From Myxococcales bacterium (GTDB lineage Bacteria > Myxococcota_A > UBA9160 > UBA4427): 41,812 bases of DNA. The notes beneath the pieces were generated by a model. It was given only the letters and a program-made list of their open reading frames with translations, ran no database searches and had not been told where the DNA came from. The stretch spans positions 1 through 41,812 of the forward strand of contig JADFNE010000037.1 of NCBI GenBank assembly GCA_022563535.1. Reading direction: 5' to 3'. This document shows positions 1 to 8,951 of this stretch, piece after piece (position 1 is the first letter of the stretch; the number at the start of each line of letters is the position of its first letter). Position numbers and translations under genes: made by a program.

Positions 1-225
1 GTGGTGAAGCTAGAGAACTACTACTTCCCGTGGGAGCTGGAGGCAGCGCTGCGGGACTTCGTGGCTTACTACAACAACGAGCGCTACCACGAAGCTCTCG
101 ATAATGTGACGCCGGCAGATGCGTACTTCGGCCGGCGATACGCGATCCTCTCGAAGCGCGGGAGGATCAAACGACGTACGATGCAAGAGCGAAGGCGGCT
201 GTACCGAGCTGGGAAGGCAGCCTAG
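1..225 (+). CDS. IS3-family transposase, C-terminal fragment (partial at window edge)
   Basis: The frame is open from the first base and encodes 74 residues ending at TAG. The segment with AYYNNERYHEALDNVTPADAY is the typical end of the rve/DDE integrase core of IS3-type OrfB transposases (a YN-x-R-x-H-x-L pattern followed by a TP-x-x-Y motif). It is followed by a basic tail. The catalytic glutamate region and everything upstream lie outside the window, so completeness cannot be judged. The GTG at position 1 is probably an internal codon, not the real start. The family call is good; activity is unknown. Confidence 0.75.
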   Translation: MVKLENYYFPWELEAALRDFVAYYNNERYHEALDNVTPADAYFGRRYAILSKRGRIKRRTMQERRRLYRAGKAA

Positions 226-300
226 GCAGAAACCGAAAACCGTCTCTTAGCTGAGGCCATCTGCAATCCGAAATAGTCTGACGACATACATTCACCGCCG
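1..300 (+). mobile_element. Right-hand end of an IS3-like insertion sequence (boundary uncertain)
   Basis: Inferred from the transposase tail. IS3 elements normally end within tens of bases of the orfB stop, so the right terminus should lie somewhere in about 230-300. I could not fix a terminal inverted repeat or target duplication because the left end is outside the window. The rest of the gap up to 459 shows no gene. Confidence 0.4.
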
Positions 301-459
301 CCAGTGTGGTCATTCAGGGCCCCCAATGTCAAGTCGAGAATCGATTGGAGGCCGAGGGTTTGCGCGGGAATAAACTGATTGGACTAAGATACGAAGGGGT
401 ACGGCGGACTGGGGCAGGTCACGCTATCGCCAGGGAGTCAAACCTCGGGAGTATTTGAG

Positions 460-2007
460 ATGAACGTAAACATCGGACAGTTCGTCGCCAAGCGTGCCGC
501 GCTTCGGCCCGACCAGGAAGCCATCTTCGACGTCGCAAAGGGAGTGCGACTGACCTACCGCGAGCTCGACCAGCGCTGCAACCGGCTGGGGAATGGCCTG
601 GTGGGGGCTGGTCTCGCGAGCGGCGACCGGGTCGCGACCCTGCTGATGAACGGTTCCGAGTTCGTCGAGGTCTTCTTTGGCGCCGCGAAGGTGGGAGGCG
701 TGATCGTCGCCTTGAACTGGCGGTTGGTCGCCGACGAGCTCTCCTTCATCCTGACCGACTCGGGTGCCGAGACCCTGATCTTCGGTACGGCCTTCGCCGA
801 CGTGGTGGCAGAACTGCAGTCCCGCGGCGAGGAGGGAACCCAGGTCAAGAGTTGGATACACGTCGGCGACGCCGCCGATCGCCCGGACTTTGCATTCGGC
901 TACGAAGACTTGCTGTCGGGAGCGACGGCCGACGAGCCCGGGATCGGCGCAAGCGACGATGACTTACTCTTCATCTTGTATACGTCGGGCACGACCGGTT
1001 TGCCCAAGGGCGTGATGCATAGCCACACCACGACCATGTGGGCGTCGTTGACCGCCCTGGTGACCGCGGACGTCCAGTGGGACGATCGCTATCTCATCTG
1101 TCTGCCCCTGTTTCACGTGGGTGCCCTCAACCCACTGCTCACGGTGATCCACCGAGGGGGCGCGGTCACGATCATGGCCGAGTTCGATCCCGTGCGGATC
1201 TGGGAGATCTACGGCGAGGAGAAAATCACCGTGACCCTCGCGGTGCCCGCGATGCTCAACTTCATGTTGAGCACTTACGACGCAGGGGCACACGATATCT
1301 CGAACTTGCGCTGGATCATGAGTGGCGCGGCTCCCGTCCCCGTAAGCTTGATCGAGAAGTACTCGGCGATGGGGATCGAGATCCACCAGGTGTACGGACT
1401 GACCGAATCCGGCGGGCCGGCGTGCTTGATCTCTCCCGACGAGGCCATCAAGCGCGCGGGTTCAACGGGCAAGGCGTTCTTCCACACCGATATCAAAGTA
1501 ATCGATCCGGACGGCGGCGAAGTCACGGCAAACGAAACCGGCGAAGTCATCATCCGGGCACCCCATTTGATGCTCGGCTACTGGAACCGTCCCGATGCCA
1601 CCGCGGAAACGATCATCGACGGCTGGCTCCACACCGGCGATATCGCGAGGATTGACGAAGACGGCTTCATCTATATCAAGGACCGCATCAAGGACATGAT
1701 CATTTCGGGGGGCGAGAACGTCTACCCGGCCGATATCGAAAACGTGCTCGCATCCATGGAGGGTGTGAAGGAGGTGGCGGTCATCGGGATGCCTTCGGCC
1801 AAATGGGGAGAGTCGCCGCTTGCGATCGTCGTCAAGGAAGACGATTCGCTCACTGCCGAAGAGGTTCTCGCCTTTTGTAAAGGAAAGCTGGCGCCCTTCA
1901 AGTTGCCCAAGGCCGTGGAGTTCATCGAAGTGCTCCCCCGCAATCCAACCGGGAAGATCCTCAAACGCGTTCTCCGGGATCAGTTTCTGGGCGCGGCACC
2001 GTCCTAG
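460..2007 (+). CDS. AMP-dependent acyl-CoA synthetase (FadD-like fatty/aryl acid-CoA ligase)
   Basis: Activates a carboxylic acid to its acyl-CoA through an acyl-AMP intermediate in the cytoplasm. The 515-residue length is normal for the ANL superfamily. Visible motifs are the P-loop-like YTSGTTGLPKG at 174-184, the YGLTE motif near 313, the TGD (LHTGD) motif near 391, the hinge region DRIKDMIISGGENVYP near 409-424, and the C-terminal catalytic lysine in PTGKILKR (Lys499). ATG at 460 is preceded by GGGAG at 447-451. The next gene, a TauD-type dioxygenase, follows after 38 bp and may be co-transcribed. Chain length or aromatic specificity cannot be read from the sequence. The family is very secure. 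Confidence 0.93.
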   Translation: MNVNIGQFVAKRAALRPDQEAIFDVAKGVRLTYRELDQRCNRLGNGLVGAGLASGDRVATLLMNGSEFVEVFFGAAKVGGVIVALNWRLVADELSFILTDSGAETLIFGTAFADVVAELQSRGEEGTQVKSWIHVGDAADRPDFAFGYEDLLSGATADEPGIGASDDDLLFILYTSGTTGLPKGVMHSHTTTMWASLTALVTADVQWDDRYLICLPLFHVGALNPLLTVIHRGGAVTIMAEFDPVRIWEIYGEEKITVTLAVPAMLNFMLSTYDAGAHDISNLRWIMSGAAPVPVSLIEKYSAMGIEIHQVYGLTESGGPACLISPDEAIKRAGSTGKAFFHTDIKVIDPDGGEVTANETGEVIIRAPHLMLGYWNRPDATAETIIDGWLHTGDIARIDEDGFIYIKDRIKDMIISGGENVYPADIENVLASMEGVKEVAVIGMPSAKWGESPLAIVVKEDDSLTAEEVLAFCKGKLAPFKLPKAVEFIEVLPRNPTGKILKRVLRDQFLGAAPS

Positions 2008-2045
2008 CGTAATCGCCCTATTCGCATCAAAGGTCAATCTTCTCC

Positions 2046-2900
2046 ATGCCTGATCCCTCGATTCACGTCATGCCGATCACCGGGTCCATCGGCGCAGAGA
2101 TCGAAGGTGTCGATATTTCCAAACCCCTCTCTGACGCATCGTTTGAATCGATTCAGATGGCCCTCGACGAACATCTGGTGATCTTCTTTCGAGATCAACC
2201 CATGACGCCCGATCAACAGAGCCAGTTCACCCGCCTCTTTGGCGAACCCCATCCGACACCCTTCATCAAGACAATGAAAGACCATCCCGAGGTCATCGAA
2301 GTCATCAAGGAGGCCGATGAGGCGAGCAGATTCGTATTTGGCGGTGGTTGGCACTCCGACTTCAGCTTTCTCGAGCGCCCACCCTATGTAACCTGCCTCC
2401 ACGCCAAGGAGACGCCGGAGTTTGGAGGCGACACCCTGTGGGCCAATATGATCCTCGCCTATGAAACCCTGCCTCCGGAAATGAGAGAAAAGCTCAGCAC
2501 GATGGTGGCTCTTCATTCGGGGGAGCGAGCCTACTCGCCCCGAATGCAGGACCTGCAAAATCTGCTCGAAAACATGCAGGTCGAGACCACGGACGAAGCA
2601 CTGGTCCGGAGACAGCATCCTCTGGTCCGAACTCACCCGAGGACCGGCAAGAAGGGCCTCTTCATCAATTCTGTCTACACAGTCGGTATCAAGGACATGC
2701 CGGAAGACGAAGCGACTGAACTGCTTGCTGGTCTCAACCGCCATGCCCTACAAGAAGTCCTGACCTGTCGCTTCCGATGGAGAAAAAACTCTTTGGCCCT
2801 CTGGGACAACCGCTTCACGCAACACTATGCCCTCAATGACTACCCAGGAAAACGCCGCCAGATGCACCGAACCACTTGTACGGGCGAAGTTCCCAGATAG
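2046..2900 (+). CDS. TauD/TfdA-family Fe(II)/2-oxoglutarate-dependent dioxygenase
   Basis: A 284-residue protein, normal length for the family, which hydroxylates its substrate using 2-oxoglutarate and O2. In taurine or 2,4-D type enzymes this releases sulfite or a phenol. The facial triad is visible: His103-x-Asp105 in WHSDFSF and distal His260 in WDNRFTQHYA. The 2-oxoglutarate-binding Arg is probably Arg270 or 271 in GKRRQMHR. The internal segment HPLVRTHPRTGKKGLF is typical of TfdA/TauD proteins. It lies 38 bp after the acyl-CoA ligase on the same strand and converges with the dehydrogenase gene. The substrate is not identifiable; taurine, alkylsulfate or aryloxyacid type compounds are possible. 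Confidence 0.9.
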   Translation: MPDPSIHVMPITGSIGAEIEGVDISKPLSDASFESIQMALDEHLVIFFRDQPMTPDQQSQFTRLFGEPHPTPFIKTMKDHPEVIEVIKEADEASRFVFGGGWHSDFSFLERPPYVTCLHAKETPEFGGDTLWANMILAYETLPPEMREKLSTMVALHSGERAYSPRMQDLQNLLENMQVETTDEALVRRQHPLVRTHPRTGKKGLFINSVYTVGIKDMPEDEATELLAGLNRHALQEVLTCRFRWRKNSLALWDNRFTQHYALNDYPGKRRQMHRTTCTGEVPR

Positions 2901-2921
2901 CCCAAGCGCCCAGCCGCTTTA

Positions 2922-4184
2922 CTACGGAAATATCTGCCGCTGGCGATACGCGCCCTGCATCCGCTGAAGTGCGACACCATAGGCTGCGGTGCGCGTAGAG
3001 CATTTGAATTCAGAGGCAAAGGCCGACACGTTGCCAAACGCGTGCTGGATCGTTTTCGCGAGTTTGGCGTCCACCTCTTCGAGTTCCCAATGCTCGCTCT
3101 TCTTGTTCTGAACCCATTCGAAATAAGACACAATCACACCGCCTGAGTTGCAGAGAAGGTCGGGGATGATATCCACACCACGATTGATGAGTGCCTTTTC
3201 TGCATCGGGCCTCATGGGGCCATTGGCCGCCTCGGCGATTACCTTCACATCGATGCTATCCACATTGTCCACTGTGATCTGGTCCTCTAGTGCAGCGGGA
3301 ACCAGAATATCGGCCTTGATCTTGAAGAGTTGATCCAGAGCAATGGTCTCGACACCGGAGAAATCAGCGAGATCCTTCTTCTGATCCGCCCATCGCTTGA
3401 CCCCCTCCGCATCGATCCCGTCGGCACTGTAGATCGCCGTTCGGCTATTGCAGATCGCAAGCAGGCGGGCGCCGAGTTTGGCGAGAAGCACCGCGGTCCA
3501 ACTCCCCGCGTTTCCAATCCCCTGCACGACGAAGGTCGATTGGCTGAGATCGATGCCCCGCTGCTTCGCCCACTCTTGAATGCAGTACACGGTGCCTTGC
3601 CCCGTCGCCTTGTCGCGGCCCTCGGAACCACCACATTCTAGGGTCTTGCCCGTCACGACATGTCTCATGCTGGAGCGCGCATGGGCCGAGGTGCTGTTGA
3701 GATAGGTATCCATCATCCACACCATCGTCTGGCCATCGGTTCCCATATCCGGCGCGGGGATGTCGTATTCGGGCCCGATGTTGTCGCCCAACGCATGGGT
3801 GAATCGACGGGTGAGGCGCATTTTTTCGTCGACGCTCAGCGCCTTGGGATCGCATTGCACGCCACCCTTCGCGCCGCCAAGCGGGATGCCCGCCAATGAA
3901 CATTTGAACGTCATCCACATCGCAAGGGCCTTCACCTCGTCAATATGAACGTTCGGATGGAAGCGCATCCCTCCTTTATAGGGGCCGAGGATATTATTGT
4001 GTTGAACGCGATAACCCTTGAAGAGTCGAAATTCACCATTATCCATTTTTACCGGAAAGTGGACCATCAACTCGTTCTTGGGCTCACTTAGAATCGTCGA
4101 GATGGAAGAATCCAGCTCGATGAGATCCGCCGCCGCCCGCCACTGTTCCTGCGCCATTTCAAATAGATTGAATTTGTTTTCCAT
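2922..4184 (-). CDS. gdhA: Glu/Leu/Phe/Val dehydrogenase (glutamate dehydrogenase-like)
   Basis: Reversible oxidative deamination of an amino acid, most likely glutamate to 2-oxoglutarate plus ammonium. The 420-residue length fits the hexameric GDH class. The substrate-binding stretch GPYKGGMRFHP (Lys70) and the catalytic Lys106 in PLGGAKGG are intact. The Rossmann motif is VVQGIGNAGSW (GxGNxG at 222-227), and a NSGGVIVSYFEW segment follows. The start at 4184 gives the normal family N-terminus, although no clear Shine-Dalgarno is visible. It is divergent from the SGNH hydrolase gene and convergent with the dioxygenase. Leucine or phenylalanine dehydrogenase is an alternative, but length and motifs favour GDH. 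Confidence 0.92.
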   Translation of the reverse strand: MENKFNLFEMAQEQWRAAADLIELDSSISTILSEPKNELMVHFPVKMDNGEFRLFKGYRVQHNNILGPYKGGMRFHPNVHIDEVKALAMWMTFKCSLAGIPLGGAKGGVQCDPKALSVDEKMRLTRRFTHALGDNIGPEYDIPAPDMGTDGQTMVWMMDTYLNSTSAHARSSMRHVVTGKTLECGGSEGRDKATGQGTVYCIQEWAKQRGIDLSQSTFVVQGIGNAGSWTAVLLAKLGARLLAICNSRTAIYSADGIDAEGVKRWADQKKDLADFSGVETIALDQLFKIKADILVPAALEDQITVDNVDSIDVKVIAEAANGPMRPDAEKALINRGVDIIPDLLCNSGGVIVSYFEWVQNKKSEHWELEEVDAKLAKTIQHAFGNVSAFASEFKCSTRTAAYGVALQRMQGAYRQRQIFP

Positions 4185-4325
4185 CGCCGAATTTAATCAC
4201 AGATGGAAGGATTTGTCCCGGACCGGGACAATTGCGTAGTAGTTGGTGAACGACTGCCGGTAGGGACCTATGGAGAGAGCTACCTGCTGGGCCCCGATAA
4301 TTTTGTGCACTAATTTACTGAAGCG

Positions 4326-5057
4326 ATGACCCACATAAGAACAATCTCCCAAACTCTCGTTCTAGCGCTAATCGCCATCATTGCGACACCGATCGGCGAT
4401 TCTGCAGGTGCCGACAATTCTGATTTACCGCGTTACCTGTTCATCGGCGATTCGATTTCGCGAAGCTACAACCGTGGATTGCGAGCGGCGCTCGAGGGCA
4501 AGTTCGACGTGCATCATCCGCCAACCAATTGCGGGTCTTCGGCCAGGGGGCGCGCGAATATTATGAGCTGGTTGGGAGCGTATGGCGAGAAGGGGCGTCA
4601 ATGGGATGTGATTTCCTTCAACCATGGGCATTGGGATTCGGACATCACCAAAAGTGAGTACCAGGAGAACTTGGAAGCCATTATCGTGGAGCTGAAAAAG
4701 ACGGGCGCGAAGTTGATTTGGGTCACGACATGCCCCGTCCCGAATGGACTGGGCGAGGCCAAAGAGCTAACTGAAGAGGGTCGGGCGCCGGGGCGTAGAA
4801 CAGGTGTGATGGAAAAATTCCTCAATCTCTGGGCGGCCGAGGTAATGGCTCGGCATCCGGAGATTTCCATCTGCGACCAATGGCAGTTCGTGAAGAACAA
4901 TGAAGGCGGCCTCTATACCCAATGGTGGGCGGGCAGGGACGTGCATTTCACGGGGGAACCCGCAGACGCTCTTGGTCGGTTCCTGGCGGAGCACGCGCTG
5001 ATGGTCGCTGGGGACTCAAAGACTCGAGCCAAGGTTCAGCCGAAGGCCAAGCGGTAG
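4326..5057 (+). CDS. Secreted SGNH/GDSL-type hydrolase
   Basis: A 243-residue exported esterase-like protein. Residues 1-29 form a signal peptide (hydrophobic LVLALIAIIATPIG, then Ala-rich). Block I of the SGNH fold is FIGDSIS (Ser43 nucleophile) and the catalytic Asp205-x-His207 dyad is in DVHFTG near the C-terminus. Block III may be in the SFNHGHWD segment near 98-104, whose Asn is in the usual oxyanion place. The ester substrate, such as an acylated sugar, is unknown. Its stop codon abuts the GTG of the downstream amidohydrolase, so the two are almost certainly one transcript. Confidence 0.85.
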   Translation: MTHIRTISQTLVLALIAIIATPIGDSAGADNSDLPRYLFIGDSISRSYNRGLRAALEGKFDVHHPPTNCGSSARGRANIMSWLGAYGEKGRQWDVISFNHGHWDSDITKSEYQENLEAIIVELKKTGAKLIWVTTCPVPNGLGEAKELTEEGRAPGRRTGVMEKFLNLWAAEVMARHPEISICDQWQFVKNNEGGLYTQWWAGRDVHFTGEPADALGRFLAEHALMVAGDSKTRAKVQPKAKR

Positions 5058-6524
5058 GTGAGGTTCGCCATGAAGTTTCAGTTCATCATGTTTACGGCTT
5101 GCGTGTCGATGCTGCTTGCCGCTACTTCGGATGCGCAGGGGGCCGAGCCCTCTGCCGAAGTGGTGGTGCTGCGGGGTGGATGGCTCTTTGACGGGATCGC
5201 GGATGCGCGCATACGCAATACCGGGATCGTGATTCGTGACGGAAAATTTTCCGAGGTTGGCGCCGATTTGAAGGGGCGCAAATTCCCCAAGGCGCGGGTG
5301 ATCGACCTGGACGACGACGCAACCATCTTGCCCGGGATGTTCGACTTACACGCCCACTATAACCTGGACCTGGTTGACGCCGGCCGCGCAGAAGAGATGC
5401 GCAACAATGCGATGTTGTTTCTCGCCAATGGCGTGACTGCGACCTGGTCCGCGGGCGAATTCTATCCCGAGCGTGTAATCGCAGCCCGCAGTCGCATCGA
5501 TCGTGGCGAAGAGGTCGGTACACGGATTTTCAATTCGGGCCCCTATTTCGGTGCCTTTCGTTGCGAGTATCAGATCGAGACCGCGGCGGATGATTGTAAA
5601 GCTTGGCCCAATGACATCACCGAAGCGGAGATTCGCCGGGAGGTGGACTATTGGGCCAAACGGGGGGTCACGAGTATCAAGATCAAGCAGTCGACTCCGG
5701 AGGAGACGCGCATCCTGATCGACCAAGCGCACAAAAATGGCATGACGGCCACGGGCCACTTGGCAAATTACAAAGACGTCTACGACGTCCACGCCCGAGA
5801 CGCGATCGCGATGAAGATCGACCGCCTCGAGCACTGGATCACGCTGGAAGAAGGGGGCGAAGAGAAGTCCGAACTGTCGGAAATGATTGCCCTCTTTTTA
5901 GACCACGGGGTCTACTTCGACGCCAATTTGCAGATGTACGGCGAAGGAAAACTTCGCAACGATCCCGCTCTCGACATGGTATGGACGGATGAGGGGCGCT
6001 TCTTCACCCCGTATACCCGCAAACTCTTGAAAAAACGCGTCGCCGCCGACCCCAGTTTTGAAACGGGTCAGTCTTCGGATTTTCCGCAACGTGTCGTCGA
6101 ATTCAAAGCCTTCTACGACGCCGGCGGCGGCCCGCTCATGCTGGTGGGAACCGATGAGCCGGTCTACAACCTATTGCTCCCGGCGTTTGCCTATCACCGG
6201 GAACTTTTGGCGATGGTCTGGGCCGGCATGCCTCCGGTCGCAGTCCTGAAAGCTGCGACGATCAATGGAGCCCGGGCTCTCGGCGTGGACGACCGGCTCG
6301 GCTCCATCGAGGTCGGCAAGCTTGCGGATCTATTTGTCGCAAACGGCAATCCATTGGCAGAGATCACGGCGGCGCGAGACATCCATCTGGTCATCAAGGA
6401 CGGCGTCGTTTATCGCCCCGAGGATCTCTTCGCTGCTGCGGAAAATCAGATCGGACCCTCGGGCCCGGATGACCACGAAGCATGGACGCTCCGTGTTACG
6501 CCACTCGTGCGCATTAAGTTCTAG
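5058..6524 (+). CDS. Secreted amidohydrolase (imidazolonepropionase/prolidase-like metal-dependent hydrolase)
   Basis: A metal-dependent hydrolase of the amidohydrolase superfamily, 488 residues. An N-terminal signal peptide (FIMFTACVSMLLAATSDAQGA) predicts export. Metal ligands visible are the HxH pair His98/His100 in FDLHAHYN, a His in the GHLANY segment near residue 235, and an Asp in VGTDEPVYN near 368. The C-terminal GSIEVGKLADLFV segment is typical of the superfamily. GTG at 5058 abuts the preceding stop; ATG at 5070, four codons later, is an equally good start. The protein is likely translationally coupled to the SGNH hydrolase. The substrate could be a peptide, a cyclic amide or an N-acyl amino acid. 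Confidence 0.88.
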   Translation: MRFAMKFQFIMFTACVSMLLAATSDAQGAEPSAEVVVLRGGWLFDGIADARIRNTGIVIRDGKFSEVGADLKGRKFPKARVIDLDDDATILPGMFDLHAHYNLDLVDAGRAEEMRNNAMLFLANGVTATWSAGEFYPERVIAARSRIDRGEEVGTRIFNSGPYFGAFRCEYQIETAADDCKAWPNDITEAEIRREVDYWAKRGVTSIKIKQSTPEETRILIDQAHKNGMTATGHLANYKDVYDVHARDAIAMKIDRLEHWITLEEGGEEKSELSEMIALFLDHGVYFDANLQMYGEGKLRNDPALDMVWTDEGRFFTPYTRKLLKKRVAADPSFETGQSSDFPQRVVEFKAFYDAGGGPLMLVGTDEPVYNLLLPAFAYHRELLAMVWAGMPPVAVLKAATINGARALGVDDRLGSIEVGKLADLFVANGNPLAEITAARDIHLVIKDGVVYRPEDLFAAAENQIGPSGPDDHEAWTLRVTPLVRIKF

Positions 6525-6577
6525 CGTGGTCCAAGTCGTCGCTGTACTGTTTGCCAACAACCTTTGAAGGCTCGGGG

Positions 6578-6595
6578 GGTTCGACCGATCGAACC
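6578..6595. other. Perfect 7-bp inverted repeat upstream of the CDGSH gene
   Basis: GGTTCGA-CCGA-TCGAACC forms a 7-bp stem with a 4-base loop, 21 bp before the CDGSH start codon. No T-run follows, so it is not a clear rho-independent terminator. It could be an operator, a leader hairpin or chance. Confidence 0.4.
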
Positions 6596-6616
6596 ACAAA
6601 ATAGGAGCTAACAAAT

Positions 6617-6865
6617 ATGAAGACTCCCGTGATTGCTCAAAGAGCGCCAATCTCAATCGATGTTGAAGCGGGTAAGGTTTACTTCTGGTGCGCGTGTGGA
6701 AGAAGCCAGAAACAGCCATTCTGCGACGGCTCTCACAAGGGCACGGAATTTACGCCGATCAAATACGAGGCAGAGGAGGCGACAGCAGTCTTTTTCTGCT
6801 GCTGTAAGCATTCGAAGAGCGCACCAATCTGCGATGGATCTCACAAGACATTGGAGGGGCGATAA
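6617..6865 (+). CDS. Double CDGSH-type iron-sulfur protein
   Basis: An 82-residue protein made almost entirely of two CDGSH zinc-finger-like motifs, each expected to hold a 2Fe-2S cluster through three Cys and one His. Motif one is Cys25, Cys27, Cys36, His40. Motif two is Cys61 (or 62), Cys63, Cys72, His76. Both end in the diagnostic CDGSH. A tandem arrangement in a small protein is known in bacterial mitoNEET-like class proteins, which act in electron transfer or redox sensing. ATG at 6617 has AGGAG at 6602-6606. The protein has no signal peptide and should be cytoplasmic. It lies between the amidohydrolase and a Yip1-like gene, which do not specify its role. Confidence 0.92.
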   Translation: MKTPVIAQRAPISIDVEAGKVYFWCACGRSQKQPFCDGSHKGTEFTPIKYEAEEATAVFFCCCKHSKSAPICDGSHKTLEGR

Positions 6866-6923
6866 CGATATCGCTCGATCGTCCGGTCGTTACTATTCAC
6901 ACCCGTTGTAAGGAGAGAGAGCT

Positions 6924-7451
6924 GTGCCCAGTATTCAAGATCGTATGATCCGCGCCGCCAAGCTGGATGCCCAGCTCTACGAGGAGGTGGAGGCGGATCA
7001 AGGGGCCATGGGGCAGGCGAGGGCCGTCGTGATCCTCTCGGCCGTGGCGGCGGGAATTGGCAATTTTTCGCAGGGGGGCATCGGCGGGATCGTGGTGCTC
7101 AGCGTTGCGGCGCTCGTCAGCTGGTATATCTGGGCTTTCCTTACCTACATGATCGGAACGCGACTCCTGCCCGAGCCAGGCACTCGCGCCGACCTGGGGG
7201 AACTGCTGCGGACCCTCGGCTTTGCGAGTGCGCCGGGTCTGATTCGGGTGCTCGGGATCGTGCCTGGTTTCACCCAGATCGTGTTCACAGTGGCGAGTAT
7301 TTGGATGCTGATCGCGATGGTGATCGCGGTGCGGCAGGCCCTGGACTACGAAAGCACCCCCCGCGCGGTCGGCGTTTGCGTGATCGGCTGGATCGTGCAG
7401 GCGATCCTGCTCGTGCTCGTGTTCTCGATGATAGGGGGTGCGCCTGCCTAG
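6924..7451 (+). CDS. Yip1-family integral membrane protein
   Basis: A 175-residue protein with an acidic N-terminal 30 residues (IQDRMIRAAKLDAQLYEEVEAD) followed by about five hydrophobic segments. The spacing and the TYMIGTRLLPEPGTRADLGELLRTLGFASAPGLIRVL segment fit the YIP1/DUF1282 domain of bacteria. GTG at 6924 follows AAGGAGAGAG with good spacing, so this start is preferred. Function in bacteria is not established. It is on the same strand as the CDGSH gene, 58 bp downstream. Confidence 0.82.
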   Translation: MPSIQDRMIRAAKLDAQLYEEVEADQGAMGQARAVVILSAVAAGIGNFSQGGIGGIVVLSVAALVSWYIWAFLTYMIGTRLLPEPGTRADLGELLRTLGFASAPGLIRVLGIVPGFTQIVFTVASIWMLIAMVIAVRQALDYESTPRAVGVCVIGWIVQAILLVLVFSMIGGAPA

Positions 7452-7520
7452 TGGAAGTCATGCCTGGTTCAGCTAAGCCCGGCGACCTGGACCCGTCGGT
7501 GCGAGAGCTACACTAACGGG

Positions 7521-7715
7521 ATGGCGACGGACTTAGACAGTGCTGGCGTGTACTTCTTGAGCGTCGAGGAGTTTGAGTGGCGGCCGGAGCACGACAACCC
7601 AGACGAACCTGCCGGAAAGAAAAAGAAGAGTCGGACCGCCGAAAGTGGACATGGCAGCAATACTACGGATGGGCAGCATGGTCCGATCGAACCGGCGGCA
7701 GGATTCTCGAGGTAG
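7521..7715 (+). CDS. Possible small hydrophilic protein, unrecognised
   Basis: A 64-residue ORF starting ATGGCGACGG, acidic at the start and Lys-rich in the middle (GKKKKSR). It has no motif I recognise, no signal peptide and no membrane segment. A weak CGGG sits before the start. It fills most of the 267-bp gap between the Yip1-like gene and the convergent CoA-transferase. It may be real or chance coding. Confidence 0.25.
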   Translation: MATDLDSAGVYFLSVEEFEWRPEHDNPDEPAGKKKKSRTAESGHGSNTTDGQHGPIEPAAGFSR

Positions 7716-7718
7716 CCG

Positions 7719-8951
7719 TCATATGACACCTTTGGTACGCAGCCCATCGATTTCCGCCTGGGTGTAACCGTGCACTTCACGCAGGATCTCGTCGGTATGC
7801 TGGCCGAGGCTCGGTGGCGCCTGGGTGTGGCTGAGAGGGGTTTTTGAATACTTGATCGGCGAGGCGACGCCGGGGGTCGTGCCTGTCACATCGTCTTCGA
7901 TTTCGATTTGCATGCCTCGGCTCCGGATCTGGGGGTCGTCGAAAACAGCACCCATCGAATTGATTGGCCCGCAAGGAACGCCCACGGCTTCCAAATCACC
8001 AATCCACTGAAGCGAAGACCTGTCACAAAAAATCGTCTGCAAGACGGGGAGCAGTTCCTCGCGATTCTTGACCCTCAACGAATTGGTTACATAGCGCTCG
8101 TCCGTCGCCAACTCTGGTTGCCCCGCCACTTCGCAGAAGCGGGCGAACTGGGCATCGTTTCCCACGGCGAGTATGACAAAGCCATCGCTCGTCGCGAAGG
8201 CGTGGTAGGGAACGATGTTCGGATGTGCATTGCCAAGTCGCCCGGGCGGCGTGCCCGTGGCGAGATAATTCGAAGCTTGGTTGGCCATCACCGCCAGCTG
8301 CACGTCGAGAAGCGCAAGGTCGATGTATTGCCCTTCGCCCTTGAGTTCGACGTGGGCGAGGGCGCCTTGAATTGCGATGACCGCATAGAGACCTGTGAAG
8401 AGATCCGCTACCGCGAGTCCGACTTTCATGGGCTCGCCCCCGGGTTCGTCGTCGGGCTGGCCCGTTACGCTCATGAGGCCTCCCATTCCCTGGATCAAGA
8501 AGTCGTATCCCGGGCGGTTGTGGTACGGGCCCGTTTGTCCAAAACCCGTGATGGAGCAATAGACGAGCCTGTGGTTCAACTTCTTGAGGGATTCGTAGTC
8601 GAGCCCGTAGCGCTCGAGCCCCCCCGGCTTGAAATTTTCGATCAGCACGTCGCTCGATTGGGCGAGTTGGTTCACGATCTCCTGGCCCTCGGGCTTTGTG
8701 AAGTCCACGGTGATGGAGCGTTTGCCACGATTTGTACACAGGAAGTAGGCGGCGTCTGTGGTACCCGCCCCATCGCCTTGCTCACCTCTTTTGACGAAGG
8801 GCGGCCCCCAGCTGCGGGTATCGTCGCCGACTCCCGGTCGCTCGACCTTGATCACGGAAGCGCCCAGGTCCGCGAGGGTCTGCGAGGCCCACGGCCCAGC
8901 GAGGATGCGACTCAGCTCGAGCACTCGGATGTGACCAAGAGGCCCTGCCAT
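7719..8951 (-). CDS. CaiB/BaiF (family III) CoA-transferase
   Basis: Moves CoA between carboxylic acids, for example to activate carnitine-like, oxalate-like, bile acid or aromatic acids. The 410-residue length is typical. The N-terminal HIRVLELSRILAGPW, the ADLGASVIKVERPG and the YDFLIQGMGG stretches are hallmarks. The catalytic aspartate is Asp183 in VGLAVADLFTGLYA. ATG at 8951 is preceded by GAGGAAACC on its strand. It stands alone on the minus strand and converges with the Yip1-like region. The acyl-CoA ligase at 460 and the DapB-like enzyme and SDR further on fit a general acyl-CoA catabolism setting, but no single pathway can be read. Confidence 0.92.
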   Translation of the reverse strand: MAGPLGHIRVLELSRILAGPWASQTLADLGASVIKVERPGVGDDTRSWGPPFVKRGEQGDGAGTTDAAYFLCTNRGKRSITVDFTKPEGQEIVNQLAQSSDVLIENFKPGGLERYGLDYESLKKLNHRLVYCSITGFGQTGPYHNRPGYDFLIQGMGGLMSVTGQPDDEPGGEPMKVGLAVADLFTGLYAVIAIQGALAHVELKGEGQYIDLALLDVQLAVMANQASNYLATGTPPGRLGNAHPNIVPYHAFATSDGFVILAVGNDAQFARFCEVAGQPELATDERYVTNSLRVKNREELLPVLQTIFCDRSSLQWIGDLEAVGVPCGPINSMGAVFDDPQIRSRGMQIEIEDDVTGTTPGVASPIKYSKTPLSHTQAPPSLGQHTDEILREVHGYTQAEIDGLRTKGVI

